DNA from: Zygnema cylindricum | Taxonomy: Eukaryota; Streptophyta; Zygnematophyceae; Zygnematales; Zygnemataceae | NCBI GenBank assembly: GCA_037447655.1 | Contig: JBBHKE010001843.1 | Location: 173,574 to 192,731 of the forward strand | Reading direction: 5' to 3' | Length of the DNA: 19,158 nucleotides | Shown here: positions 8,474 through 18,362 of the stretch, one piece after another | Layout of the letters: each line of letters opens with the position of its first letter | Numbering within the stretch: position 1 is the first letter of the stretch | Notes under the pieces: generated by a model | The model's database searches: none | What the model saw: the letters and a program-made list of their open reading frames with translations, nothing else | Told to the model about the DNA's origin: nothing | Made by a program: the position numbers and the translations under genes

Positions 8474-8910
8474 GTCTCCCTTTATTGCCTCATTAAAGTT
8501 ATATATATTATTATATTAATTAAAAATTGTATTTGTAATTTAGTTTTGTATTCATAAACTAATTTTAATTTAAGTTAATATTATGATGACGTTTATGTTA
8601 CCTATTTTTTTTTAAATTGTGTTATTTTATTATTGTTCTCAAAACATAAAATAAAATAAAAGAAAAGAAAGAGAAACGAAAAAAAACGAAGATAAAAAAA
8701 ATAAAAAAAAAAACAAAAAGAAATACAAGAAAATATAAAAAATATATATATAACTATATTTTAAAAAAGAACAAAAAAACTCATCAAAAAAGATGAAAAT
8801 AGAATAAAAGAAAACAAACAAGAATGCAGAGAAAAAAGTACTTTATGTCTATTTTATATTTATTTCATTTTTATTAATTTTTAGTTTTTATTAGTATTTT
8901 TTTTATAATA

Positions 8911-8960
<50 letters not shown>

Positions 8961-8996
8961 TATAAGCGTCTAATGAGATGAAGACATTAAGATTTT
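8474..8996. other. AT-rich stretch with purine tract; no gene
   Basis: From 8639 to 8840 the + strand is almost only A and G with few interruptions; the reverse strand therefore reads as a long Phe/Leu/Ser frame that is not a gene. T-rich sequence follows to 8923. Confidence 0.7.
8924..8957. repeat. (TA)n microsatellite
   Basis: Seventeen uninterrupted AT dinucleotides. Confidence 0.97.
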
Positions 8997-9187
8997 TTGT
9001 TATTTCGGTTGCCATCGAAATTTGCCAATGATCGATCCACCACATGCATAAGACCGATATATATGAACTATAGCGCCAACATATCTATATATGTGCCCAA
9101 TAGATATATTGATTGTTGTCAAAGACAAGTATCGTTGAGGGCGCGTTCGTATATAGTTTTTTTTGTGGTAGGCGTAGCAATTGTTAA

Positions 9188-9693
9188 AATGGAGGCCATC
9201 ACAAAAAAGTAAGGAGAAACAACCAAGTTTTTGTCGCTAACACAACAACTTCGACACACTTTTGAATGTCATCAAAAGTACATTTTATGGGCCCATCCTC
9301 TAGGGTGCCCATTTTTGAAGGAAAATGGTTTATTTATTGAGAAACTATGATGAGAGGCGCCTTAATTGAAAAGAACCTTTGGGTGATAGTATCGCGGAAT
9401 GAGAGGTGCCTTACACCGAGCATTGGAGCTCCACCAGGACAATGGAGGTCATCACAAAAATGTAAGGAGAAACAACCAAGTTCTTTTCGTTAACACAACA
9501 ACTTCGACACACTTTTGAATGTCATCAAAACTACATTTTATGGGTCCACCCTCTAGGGTGTCATTTTCGAAAGAAAACTGTTTATTTATTCATAAACTAT
9601 GATCAGAGGTGTTGTAATTCAAAAGCATCTTTGGGGGATAGTATCGTGGTATATAAGGTGTCTTGCATAGAGCATTAGAGCTCCACTAGGTTT
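9188..9693 (+). repeat. 253-bp tandem duplication
   Basis: Two head-to-tail copies begin with AATGGAGG(C/T)CATCACAAAAA at 9188 and 9441. The first 130 bases are nearly identical (TAAGGAGAAACAACCAAG, CACAACAACTTCGACACACT); later parts diverge more, ending at GAGCATT(G/A)GAGCTCCAC(C/T)AGG. Neither copy has a sustained open frame. The exact 253-bp period suggests a single duplication event followed by drift, or the remnant of a longer array. Confidence 0.92.
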
Positions 9694-10161
9694 CGGAGGA
9701 GCTCGGTTTTCAAGAGCATCGGGACTGGGCAGAGGAGTGTCTAGAGCCTCAGCGAAAGCTGAAAGCTGAGAACAATAGAGAAATCATCATCATGAATAAA
9801 GAGAAAGAAAAGAAAAAATCCATATTTGTGGCAGTTGGAGCAGCCACACCCGTGACAACACACCCGTGACAACATGAGTAGGAATGATACCAGGTGTACA
9901 AAAAACAAAAAAGATCGACTAAGAGGTTTGACACTTCAAAGATGAGGTGGCCAAATATGTCATTTTGAGGAATCTTACTCAAGTAAATGCTCTCCTTCTC
10001 CTCTATCTAACTAAGTCTGCTAAAGTTTGGGATTCACTAGTGAAATCAATATAGGAGTGGACCAATTCAGCAACAACATAAAAATTTGCCCATTTATATT
10101 GGTGTTTGACAAGGTGTCTGCAAAAGTTTTGTTGCATGAGAACCTGATATGCCTGTACATG
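9694..10161. other. Unassigned stretch with a 14-bp exact tandem
   Basis: The only clear structure is ACACCCGTGACAAC repeated exactly twice at 9846-9859 and 9860-9873. No frame with a recognisable product is present; the 77-codon minus-strand frame here has no domain. Confidence 0.6.
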
Positions 10162-10235
10162 GTACGCAAATGCAGATTTTAAGTTAAAATTGGTCGGTGT
10201 ACGCAAATGCAGATTTTAAGTTAAAATTGGTCGGT
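10162..10235 (+). repeat. 37-bp perfect tandem duplication
   Basis: Two identical 37-base units (10162-10198 and 10199-10235) beginning GTACGCAAATGCAGATTTTA and ending TTGGTCGGT. The absence of any mismatch marks it as recent compared with the other duplications in the window. Confidence 0.97.
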
Positions 10236-11069
10236 GTGAAAATCACTGACTCTTTTCAATTTGCGATCTTACCTTACAAGGTAACACTCAATTTTGAACA
10301 CGTGGATTATAAGCTCTACGTGATAGAATATTGTTTAAAATACACATCTTGTAATGTTGGCTGTAGGAACATAGGCCTAAGCCAATAATTAAGATATGTC
10401 GTGTGAAATTAAATTTGATTTCCACCAATTTATTAGTGGGAACACCGTGTAAAGTGCATAAATTATTACTTAGGTTAGGGGTCAAGTGGAGAATTCGTGA
10501 CCATTCTCTTAATTACACTACGATCAACTCGTGCTAGCTGTTGCCAATGTTTTCTTATCCGTACGTAGTGTTTAGGGATTTATAGATACAAAAGCTAACG
10601 CGTGTTCTCATTAATTACACATAAGTCTATATATCGCGTGAGTCCGTAAACGAAGCATGTTCTATAACTACCGACGGATTATCTATTGTATGCAACAGAA
10701 CCGATTTTCAATATGGTAAACACATGAAGTTTTTTCACTGTGTGAGACTTAGGTTGCATTAGAACTTAAATAATCGCCAACATGATTCCAACGCAGATAC
10801 GCACTGTGCGTCTAAGTATTGTTGTATTTTTTCTCTCGGTTCGTTGTTTCCTATTTGTACAATGGCGTGATCATGCCTTTTATACACATACTTCTACAAT
10901 TATTCGACAGATGAAATTGTCCAGCACACCTCCATGTTTATATGACAATTGTAGTTTTGTGAAAACCAAGGGTTCTACGGTAGCACGAATCGATTATCAA
11001 GAGTTTTTCCATTTTTCAAAATAAAAAAATGATGGATCCAAAATGATAAAAAAAATGATATCTAAAAAA
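10236..11069. other. Unassigned stretch; no supported gene
   Basis: An 80-codon frame at 10782-11024 on + begins MIPTQIRTVRLSIVVFFLSV and has a hydrophobic N-terminal run, but nothing identifies it and no promoter or homologue-like motif supports it. A short direct similarity, TTCTC(T)TTAATTACAC, appears near 10503 and 10605. Confidence 0.45.
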
Positions 11070-11313
11070 TAGATTTCTCATTTTATTACACCCTTCGCAT
11101 CCGTTCATTATCTTCTTCGATCCCAAATGTAATCCCCTCACACTCTCATTTTTAATCATTCGACGTAGACCCTCCTCGGATGTGTGACACACTCGGTGGT
11201 GCCACGAAGTTAGATCGATATCTCATTTTACTACATCTTTTTTTTTAATCATTCAACATAGGCTTTTTTCGGATGTGTGAAATATCCGGTGGTGCCACAA
11301 AGCTAGATAGTTG
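11070..11313 (+). repeat. Imperfect direct repeat around TCGGATGTGTGA
   Basis: TTTTTAATCATTCGACGTAG...TCGGATGTGTGACAC...GGTGGTGCCACGAAG at 11149-11220 recurs in diverged form at 11242-11313 (period 93). An upstream shared block, TCTCATTTTA(T/C)TACA, sits at 11076 and 11221, so one copy carries about 50 extra bases. Confidence 0.8.
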
Positions 11314-11328
11314 TTTAATTCTAAAATT

Positions 11329-11412
11329 TGCAAAATAATGCCGTCAAAAAATGAGGGGGATTTCATCCGATGCAAAATAATGCCGCCGAAAATTGAGGGG
11401 GATTTCAGTTGA
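11329..11412 (+). repeat. 42-bp tandem duplication
   Basis: Units at 11329-11370 and 11371-11412 share TGCAAAATAATGCCG, then GAGGGGGATTTCA. A few substitutions separate them. Confidence 0.92.
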
Positions 11413-11602
11413 CACCATAGTAGGCGGCTATACATCGAATTCGTCTGTTATCTTTTTCTAATTTGTAGACTGTCAGATTGTAATTTTTTTGTAACGAAAT
11501 TGCCAAACGCATGTACATTGCTCCTAGGGACGTGAATTAGTGGGAAACTCAATAGATTCACTTAACTGTTAAATATGTACAAAACGTTAACTAATTAATA
11601 AG

Positions 11603-11925
11603 AAAACACTCCACGTGATTGTTTCAAATTTGACAATTTATGTAGTAATGCAACAAAAACTTTAAAAGCGAATATATGCGTATTGAGATTGTTTTTTATA
11701 GTTTTATGCTAATTATCAAAGACTTTATATTGATTTTTGTTTTACTTTTTACTTTTGTAAAGTGGACCTTGTGTAAAAACACGATCTTTTAAAAAACCAC
11801 TTCTAACTTTAAACCCTAAGCAAAAAAATTTCATTTTGAACTGTAAACTTTAAAGTTTGTTTTGATCCATAAACTTGATGATGAACAAAACAAAAGAAAA
11901 AAAAAGATGACGTGGATGATGAAGA
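11603..11925 (+). repeat. Dispersed direct repeat, copy 2
   Basis: Second copy of 8171-8473, same orientation, 3.4 kb downstream. It is slightly longer because of extra sequence near 11850-11870. It lies in very AT-rich DNA and has no recognised coding content. Confidence 0.85.
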
Positions 11926-13500
11926 TATTTATGTGAATTGTGTGAGACTTTAGATTGTAATTAAAATTGTAACAGAAGAAACGTGATAAAATTTGGGAGT
12001 TGGAGGGAAAAAATTATCACGATGGTTTAAGATTTTGAAAGTTAATTTCATCGGTCGTAAAAATGTAGATAAATATGTTATGGTTTAGATTTTGCGATTA
12101 ACTTAATTTAGAGGTACAAATATAACTGAAAACCTTTTATTACTTTTAAAAGTTTTGTGTTTAAAAACATAAAAAGTGGTGCAATTTTTGTTGTCTAGTT
12201 TTCTACTATTTTGGTATTATGTTTTTTACTGTATATTTAAATTGATTCTTTGTTTTTAAACTTGATGATTATTCTTTATATAATTGTAAATGTTTGAATT
12301 AAATGTCATTAAAGTAAATGTAACAATATAAAATCGATTATTGTTTAGTTATCTTTTAGTATGACGTCCACCAGGTATATTATATTTTAAATTTATATAG
12401 ATTTTATATATAATTTTTTTTTTTTTTTTTATGAAATATTAAATATTAACCTAAAATATCAAAAAATAAATCAGGCTATATGTTTAACATTATATTTAAT
12501 AATAATTATTATATTATAATTCTTTGTTTTATGTCGTCGACATTCGATTTGTGTAGGTTTATTTGTTTTTGTGTGTCGTTCACTTTTTCTGCGATGATGT
12601 AGTGTTGTGCTGTTTTTGCATGTAACTATTTTTCAATTTTTATTTTATTTGATTTTCATTTCAACTTTTTTTTTTTTTTTACTTTAATTTATGGCTACAT
12701 TTGCTTATCAATTATCAATAATTATTCACTAATTTTATATCTTTTTGTCAAATGTTTTCAATTGTTCAATGATATTAATTTTATATCTCTCGATCAAATC
12801 AAAACCTCATTTTATTAATTGCTTCATGTAATGTCATTTATATTTATATATATGTTTTTTTGTATTTTTATGTTGATTTATCTTATTTTTTATTTTTGTA
12901 TTTTTCATTGTTTTATTTATTTATTCAGTAATATTATTTAAATAACAATATTAAGAAAAATACAAAAATTCAAGACATTTATTATATTTTTTTGAAAATA
13001 ATATTTTAAACTTAAAATATATATATAAAAAAATAGGTAACAAAAGCGAAAAAATAAAGTTATTAAAATATATGCAATGTTAAGCCTGGAAATCTAAATT
13101 AGATTTAAAGGGTATTTTTATTATCTGAACAAACAATAAATTCAATAAAAAAATAAAAATTATTAAAAATAAGTAATGTTAAAAAATACATTTGAAAATT
13201 GGCTAAATAAATGTAAGACTCACTTTTTTTTTAGTATTTTGTATTTTAAACATTTTTTTTCATATCATGAAAGATATACATAATGCCTCTTTAAAATTAT
13301 CCGAAACAAAAAAAATTGCTTACAATATATATATAATCAAATATGTTATATGTTTTTATACAAGAAGTTCATTTTTGTTTTATTAATAGTTGATGAAAAA
13401 AAAAATCAACATTTGACATTTTTTTCAAACATTTTTTTTTTTTAGGTTAACGATAATTTATACATAAACCACTAATTTGGATACATATCTCTATATTAGA
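11926..13500. other. Very AT-rich stretch without genes
   Basis: Dominated by A/T runs, including a 17-nt T-run at 12414-12430. No coding frame, RNA gene or clear repeat unit is seen, and GTAC is almost absent. Confidence 0.7.
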
Positions 13501-13519
13501 AATAGGATAATATATTGAA

Positions 13520-13825
13520 AGAGTTCGAAAAAAAAAAAAAAAAAGAGAGAAAAGAAAAAAAAAAAAAGAGGAAAGGAAGAAAAAGAAAAAGTGAGCGAGA
13601 AAAAAAAAACAAATAAATATAAAAGCATAAAAAAAAAACAAATAATATATATATATATACATATATTTATAATAATAATAAAAATAAACTATATAACATA
13701 CATTTATAATAATAATAAAATAATAATATAAAATCAATGAAGAGAAGAAAATGAATAAAAAAGAATAAAAAATAAAGAAAGACAAAAAATTGGTAAACGA
13801 AAAATAAAAAAAAAGAGAAAAAATC
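13520..13825 (+). repeat. Purine-rich low-complexity tract
   Basis: A/G-rich on + (13520-13620 and again from 13740), interrupted by TA and ATA microsatellites. The 126-codon minus-strand frame across it is Phe/Tyr/Ser-rich and an artefact of composition. Confidence 0.9.
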
Positions 13826-13878
13826 ATATATATATATATACAAATTTATAATAATAATAAAGATAAACTATATATATA
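13643..13878 (+). repeat. Low-complexity direct repeat, period 179 bp
   Basis: A (TA)n-ACA-AATTTATAATAATAATAA-AATAAACTATAT block at 13643-13698 recurs at 13824-13878. Because both are simple sequence, common descent is likely but not certain. Confidence 0.6.
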
Positions 13879-13961
13879 GCTTTGAAATCTTTTTCTAATC
13901 ATTTTTTTATTTCTCAGATGATTTTCATAGGGTCGTGCTACACACACAATACACTAAACAC

Positions 13962-13965
<4 letters not shown>

Positions 13966-13992
<27 letters not shown>
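13966..13992 (+). repeat. 27-nt poly(A) run
   Basis: An uninterrupted A-run preceded by non-repetitive CACACACAATACACTAAACACAAGT. It could be the 3' tail of a retroposed sequence, but no body upstream was recognised. Confidence 0.95.
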
Positions 13993-14058
13993 TAGTTTAA
14001 AAATTAACATATATCATAAAAAAAAAATAATAATAAAAAAAAAATCAAAAAACTACTT

Positions 14059-14102
14059 AAGTTTTTCATCAATCCTTGTTAAGTTCCTCATCAATCAAGA
14101 TT
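14059..14102 (+). repeat. 22-bp tandem duplication
   Basis: AAGTTTTTCATCAATCCTTG-TT is followed by AAGTTCCTCATCAATCAAGA-TT; 17 of 22 positions agree. Confidence 0.8.
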
Positions 14103-14716
14103 ACGTTGTTAAAGATGTAAAAGACAAAAAAATGAGAAAAACAGACAATAATAATAAAAAAATAATAATAAATGAAAAAAAAAGAAAAAAAAATTGAGGA
14201 AATTTTTATATTATTTAAAATAAAATTATATTAATGAATGGCATTTTTATTTTATTTTAATTAATTTTTATGTGATATAGGATAGATTATTGATAATTTT
14301 ATAGCATTTATCTTCAATAAATAAAAACAAATAATAAGTAACAAACAAAAATATTAATCATTAAAGTACAAACGTTATTAAGTATAAAAAGAAAAAAAAA
14401 ATCAAAAATAACATTAAAACATAGTAAAAAAATAATAATAATTATAGTAAAAAAATAAATAATAAAATTAAAATTAAAACAAGATAAATTAAAACATAAA
14501 TGAAACCCATATAAAAACCAGAATTGATATTTTTTAGCACATTTTTAAGAAATATTAAACACAATAAATATTTTTTTTAAAATCATATGTTAGAATCATA
14601 TATTTAAAAAAATAAACAAAAAAAAAAACAACAAAAAAAACGATGAAAGTTTATGAAATTATTGAAAATCTAAAATATTTATTTTCTTTTTTTCACACGA
14701 AAATATATATTTTTCA
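14103..14716. other. AT-rich low-complexity DNA; no gene
   Basis: Runs of A, AAT and AATA units with no coding frame or unit repeat that I can define. Confidence 0.7.
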
Positions 14717-15215
14717 CTCATAAAGCGTGATAAAGAAAAGGGAAAGAGAGGGAGAAAAGAAAAACAAAAAATAGAGGAAAAATAGATATAAAAAAAAAAT
14801 AAAAAAAATAAAGGAAAAATAAAAAATAAAAAAATAAAGGAAAAAAAGAAAATGAAGAAAAACCAAAGAGGATTAAAACATCGAGAGGGAGAAAAATAGA
14901 AAAAAAAAGAAAAGAGAGAGAGCAAAAAAAAACACGAAGATAATTTACGATACCTATATTTGTTAAAAAATCCAAAAAAAAAATATTAATAGCTGTTACA
15001 AAAAAAATATAGATTTTTTTTTTCAACAAAATTAAATCTTAAAATACCCTTAAAAAAATAACTTTAATGCTCAAATTTAAAAAAAATATAAAAGGAAAGA
15101 AGAAAGAGGAAAAGAAAAGAGAAAAAAAGAGGGAGAAGGGAAAAAGATAAGAAATGAAAAAAAAAGAGAGAAAAAGAGAGAAAAAAAAGAGGCAGAAAGA
15201 AAAAAAGAACCAATT
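14717..15215 (+). repeat. Two long A/G tracts on the + strand
   Basis: 14717-14935 and 15080-15215 are nearly pure purine, with GAGAGAG and GGAAA patches. They read as Phe/Leu-rich frames on the minus strand (84-103 codons), rejected as genes. A short pyrimidine tract follows at 15235-15290. Confidence 0.9.
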
Positions 15216-15425
15216 CTCCGTGTGATAGAGAAACTTTATCTTTTTGTTTTTTAAATTTTTCTTTTTTTCTCTTTTTTATTGAAAGCCTCCTTTCTTTGTG
15301 AAACTCTTCGATGTACAAAAAGAGGACACATACGACAAATATGAGTAATAAAAGAAAAAAATAATTGACAATTGACCATTTAATGACTGCAAACTATTTT
15401 ATCGTTTTTACCTAGCCGCGAGCTA

Positions 15426-15722
15426 CAACCATCTTTTCGTCATGATTTCCTCTTCTACAAAAAAAACGTTAAAATTAACATCTTTATCACCATAGCCATG
15501 GAGAGTTTTCCGTGCGAAAATATATTTTTCGCGCGAAAATTTTAAAAATACGACGAACTAAATCAAAAATTACAAGCAACTTCTCGCCATGACTTTTCTT
15601 ATAAAAGAAAAAACGTCAAAATTAACATCCTCATCGCCATAGCCATCGAAAGTTTTTCGTGCGAAAATATGTATTTAGTGTGGAAACTTATAAAAAGTAC
15701 GACCAACTGAATCAGAAATTAC
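15426..15722 (+). repeat. 147-bp tandem pair
   Basis: Unit 1 (15426-15572) and unit 2 (15573-15722) share, in order, C(G/C)(T/C)CATGA, AACGT(T/C)AAAATTAACATC, ATC(A/G)CCATAGCCAT, GTTTT(C/T)CGTGCGAAAATAT, TACGAC and AATCA(A/G)AAATTAC. This pair is richer in CG than the surroundings (CGTGCGAAAA, CGCGCGAAAA). A weak continuation follows unit 2. Confidence 0.9.
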
Positions 15723-15789
15723 TCCTTCATTGCAAAAATTCTACGAGGAAAACTTTACTGCAAAGAGAGATAAAAATAAAAAACCAAAA

Positions 15790-15875
15790 AAATAAAATCT
15801 TCTCTCTCGTAAATCTAAAAAAACATCATGCATATCTTCCATTAAATTCTAAAAAAAAACAAAAAATATGCTTTG
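15790..15875 (+). repeat. Dispersed repeat, copy 1 (CATCATGCATATCTT)
   Basis: The block TCTCTCGT(A/G)A..CTAAA..A(A/G)CATCATGCATATCTT and the following A-rich text recur near 18582-18685. Similarity is clear only around the 15-nt core. Confidence 0.6.
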
Positions 15876-16533
15876 AACAAAAAAAACTAAAAGAAAAAAA
15901 ATCCATGATTAATCGTTCCGTTTTAAATATTTAAAAAAAAAATCTCACTTGTCAAAAAATATTTTTTTTTTTTCTAATTTTTTTTTAATTTTTTTTGTAT
16001 TCTTTTTAGCTCTTTAAAAAAAAAAAATCACAAAAAAACAAACGAAAAACATAATTTTTTTATAAAAACAAAGCTGCTAAAATAGCATTTTGTTTTAAAA
16101 CATGTGCATTGAAAAAAAAAATTAATATGAATTCTAATTTTGACGAGAAATCTATCATTTTAACATTAGGTACAAAACAAAAGGATTTTTTGTCCAAAAC
16201 GTGATATCTCTCTCTATGTCCCTTTTCTAAACGAAGTAGTTTTTGCACCAAAAAATGAAAAATTACTTTAAACATATGAGTTTTGCCTATTTCCTATACA
16301 CATATAAATGCTACCCATTGCAAAAAAAGAGAAATTGGATAAAATTACAAAACGAAAAAAATCAAACAAAGTCATACAACAAATAAAGTTAGAAAAGGTC
16401 AAATTAACCTGTGATTTTTTACACTTTTTGCCTCGACTCTTTTTCCTTTTGAAACCCCTATTTAAACCTTTTCATTGAAGGACTCTTCGAAAAAAATATT
16501 TTATATTTTTTGAGTTATCGTAAACCTTTCAAA
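15876..16533. other. AT-rich stretch; no gene
   Basis: Alternating A-runs and T-runs with scattered unique sequence. No coding frame of note: the 71-codon minus frame at 16060-16275 has no recognisable domain. Confidence 0.6.
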
Positions 16534-16785
16534 ACCTTAACATACCGTAAAAAACGTAAATAACTTTAAAAAAATCCCAAAAACCCATAAAACCCCTAAA
16601 TTTCACACAATGTCGATTTTGAAATCCTTTCAACAACCAGTAATTGAAAATATTTAAAGAAAATAACCCTAACAAACCGCAAAAACTGTAAATAATCTTA
16701 AAATTCCTAAAAACCCATAAAAACACCTAGATTTCACACAATATCGATTTTGGAATCTTCAACAGTTTGTAACTAAAAATATATA
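16534..16785 (+). repeat. 132-bp tandem pair
   Basis: Units at 16534-16665 and 16666-16785 share ACC(T/C)TAACA, AAAAACCCATAAAA, ATTTCACACAAT(G/A)TCGATTTTG and CAA(C)..GTAA(T/C). A further diverged unit may lie to the left (ACCCCTATTTAAACC near 16455), but I do not claim it. Confidence 0.9.
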
Positions 16786-17041
16786 ATGAAATTTTTTCAA
16801 CAAATAAATAATTTTAAAAATCATTGGTCCTGAAGCTGTTAAAAAAAAAAAAAAACATAGCTTTTGTCAAACAGTTTAAAAAAGTCCAAAAACTACAAAA
16901 TTGTGACTTCCTAACATTTTTTTTTAACATTTTTTTTTTTATACTTTCTAATATTTTCATACATTTGACTTTTTCTTGGTAAATTTTGTTGACATTTAAG
17001 TATTTTAAAATGACCAACAATTTGAACGTAAATTATTATTG
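16786..17041. other. AT-rich unassigned sequence
   Basis: Mostly A- and T-runs with no definable repeat unit or gene; it separates the 132-bp pair from the next purine tract. Confidence 0.5.
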
Positions 17042-17270
17042 TTGGGAGAGAGAGGGATAGAGAGGGAAAAAAAAAGAAAGAGAAAAAAAAAGAGGAGGTG
17101 AGAGAAAATCAAGCAAAAGAAAAATGTGAATGTCATAGTGTTTATAAAGAAATAGGTGTTCCTCTTTGAATAAATTAAATTCTGAGATTAAAGGGAAGAG
17201 GGGAAGGCGGAGGAGGGTGGGAAGGAAAAAAAAAAAAAGAGAAAAAAATTTGAAAATAAAAAAAAGTCAA
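17042..17270 (+). repeat. Purine-rich tracts (GA/GGA)
   Basis: GAGAGAGAGGGATAGAGAGGG at the start and GGAAGAGGGGAAGGCGGAGG near 17194, separated by about 70 mixed bases. G-rich purine text of this sort is absent elsewhere in the right half. Confidence 0.85.
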
Positions 17271-17333
17271 AAGACAAATCGGATCTTAAAGTCAAAGAAG
17301 CATAAATCCTAACCGTATGGACGAAATAAGAAA

Positions 17334-17347
17334 GTACAGTACTGTAC
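17334..17347. repeat. 14-bp perfect GTAC palindrome
   Basis: GTACAGTACTGTAC, immediately followed by TGTACC, giving four GTAC sites in 19 bases within otherwise GTAC-poor DNA. Confidence 0.95.
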
Positions 17348-17502
17348 TGTACCTATATTCACCTATATACGATTTCTATTTGAAATTTTAAAAATTAAAT
17401 ATGTAATTCTTTGCCCAGTCAGGTTATCGTATAGAATAGTCGCGGATGTTGTCCGGGTCATCCGAAAGACTAATCTGGACCTTCCAAATTGTATTATTTT
17501 TT

Positions 17503-17575
17503 CGCATTTTTTGAGTTTAACTCTTTTGGTATCTCTCATCTTCACAAAAAGAAACAGAATAGCAAAATCAATTGT

Positions 17576-17607
<32 letters not shown>

Positions 17608-17683
17608 TATATGCATAAAATAAAATAATAACAATCGACACAATAGAATGATGAATATTTACATTTGAGAAATAGGGTTTAAC
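17503..17683 (+). repeat. Dispersed direct repeat, copy 1
   Basis: Shares GTATCTCTCATCT..ACAAAAAGAAA and, at its end, ATAAAATAATAACAATC(G/A)ACACAA with the region 18912-19158. Its middle is replaced by a TA microsatellite. Confidence 0.88.
17576..17613. repeat. (TA)n with ACAC interruption
   Basis: AT dinucleotides broken by CACACA near 17598; it sits inside copy 1 of the dispersed repeat. Confidence 0.95.
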
Positions 17684-18190
17684 TCTGAACGGAAACCATT
17701 ACTTATATTGATATCTATATCTGTAAAATCAATAGTCTGCAATCACTGCACAGACAAAACATAAACATAAATTAAACAAAAACAAAGTTGAAATCTTTTA
17801 ATGTTTTATTACAAATTATCCGCTCTAGATTTCTTTAATTTTTTAGTTTATTAGTAATTTGGTTGATTAATTTATTAATTTTTGTTTTTAAATTAATAAA
17901 ATAATAAAAAAATAAAAAAATAACAAAAAATAAAGTAAAAACGTTAAAGAAAAGTAAACATTTATACATAAAAACCAAAAAAAAAAGTTAAGAATAATAA
18001 TAAAAAACCAAATTAATAAAAAAGCATACAAAAAAATTAAAATTAAAAATTAAAAAACAATTTCTTTTTATTTTATTTATTATTATTATATTTTTACTTT
18101 TTACTTTTTTTTTTTTTTATAATTTCTGGTTTTTTTTCTTTTATATTTTTTATATTTTTTCTTTTCTTTTTCTCTTATATTATTGATAAA
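17684..18190. other. AT-rich stretch; A-rich then T-rich; no gene
   Basis: From 17880 to 18060 the + strand is A-rich, and from 18061 to 18180 it is T/C-rich, so the two halves could pair loosely. No coding frame is present. Confidence 0.6.
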
Positions 18191-18213
18191 AAAAAACATT
18201 TTTGTTTCTACTG

Positions 18214-18362
18214 AAGGTTAATGAAAATTTACACATCACTGAAATAAATTTACACATGAACTTTTAGTGAAATCATAAAACTATTTCCGGATTTTGACCC
18301 TTTAAATAAGTTTACTCATTAACCTTCGATTAAATTTTCCATCGAAGGTTAATGTGTAAATT
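18214..18362. repeat. Perfect 14-bp hairpin with outer inverted repeats
   Basis: CATTAACCTTCGAT at 18317-18330 and ATCGAAGGTTAATG at 18341-18354 pair exactly across 10 bases. The same GAAGGTTAATG text occurs in direct orientation at 18215, and AATTTACACAT at 18246-18256 is the reverse complement of ATGTGTAAATT at 18352-18362. These form a small nest of direct and inverted copies of one sequence; a loosely similar AGGTTAACGATAATTTATACAT lies at 13444. Confidence 0.9.

Noticed and set aside
9188-10235. Tandem repeats as a CRISPR-like array
   Set aside because: Only two units each, units directly abut without unique spacers, and the context is eukaryotic.
10782-11024. 80-codon + frame with hydrophobic N-terminus as a small secreted protein
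   Set aside because: Nothing beyond the hydrophobic run supports it; similar frames arise by chance in T-rich DNA.
8171-11925. The 300-bp repeat pair as LTRs of a 3.7-kb retrotransposon
   Set aside because: No TG...CA ends, no primer-binding site after the left copy, no polypurine tract directly before the right copy, and no gag/pol remnant between them.
13447-13827. 126-codon minus-strand frame rich in Phe and Tyr
   Set aside because: It is the complement of a purine tract; composition alone produces it, and no domain or codon pattern supports a protein.
14659-15318. Overlapping minus-strand frames of 84-103 codons, Phe/Leu/Ser-rich and membrane-like
   Set aside because: Also the complement of A/G tracts, in more than one phase; apparent hydrophobic segments are compositional.
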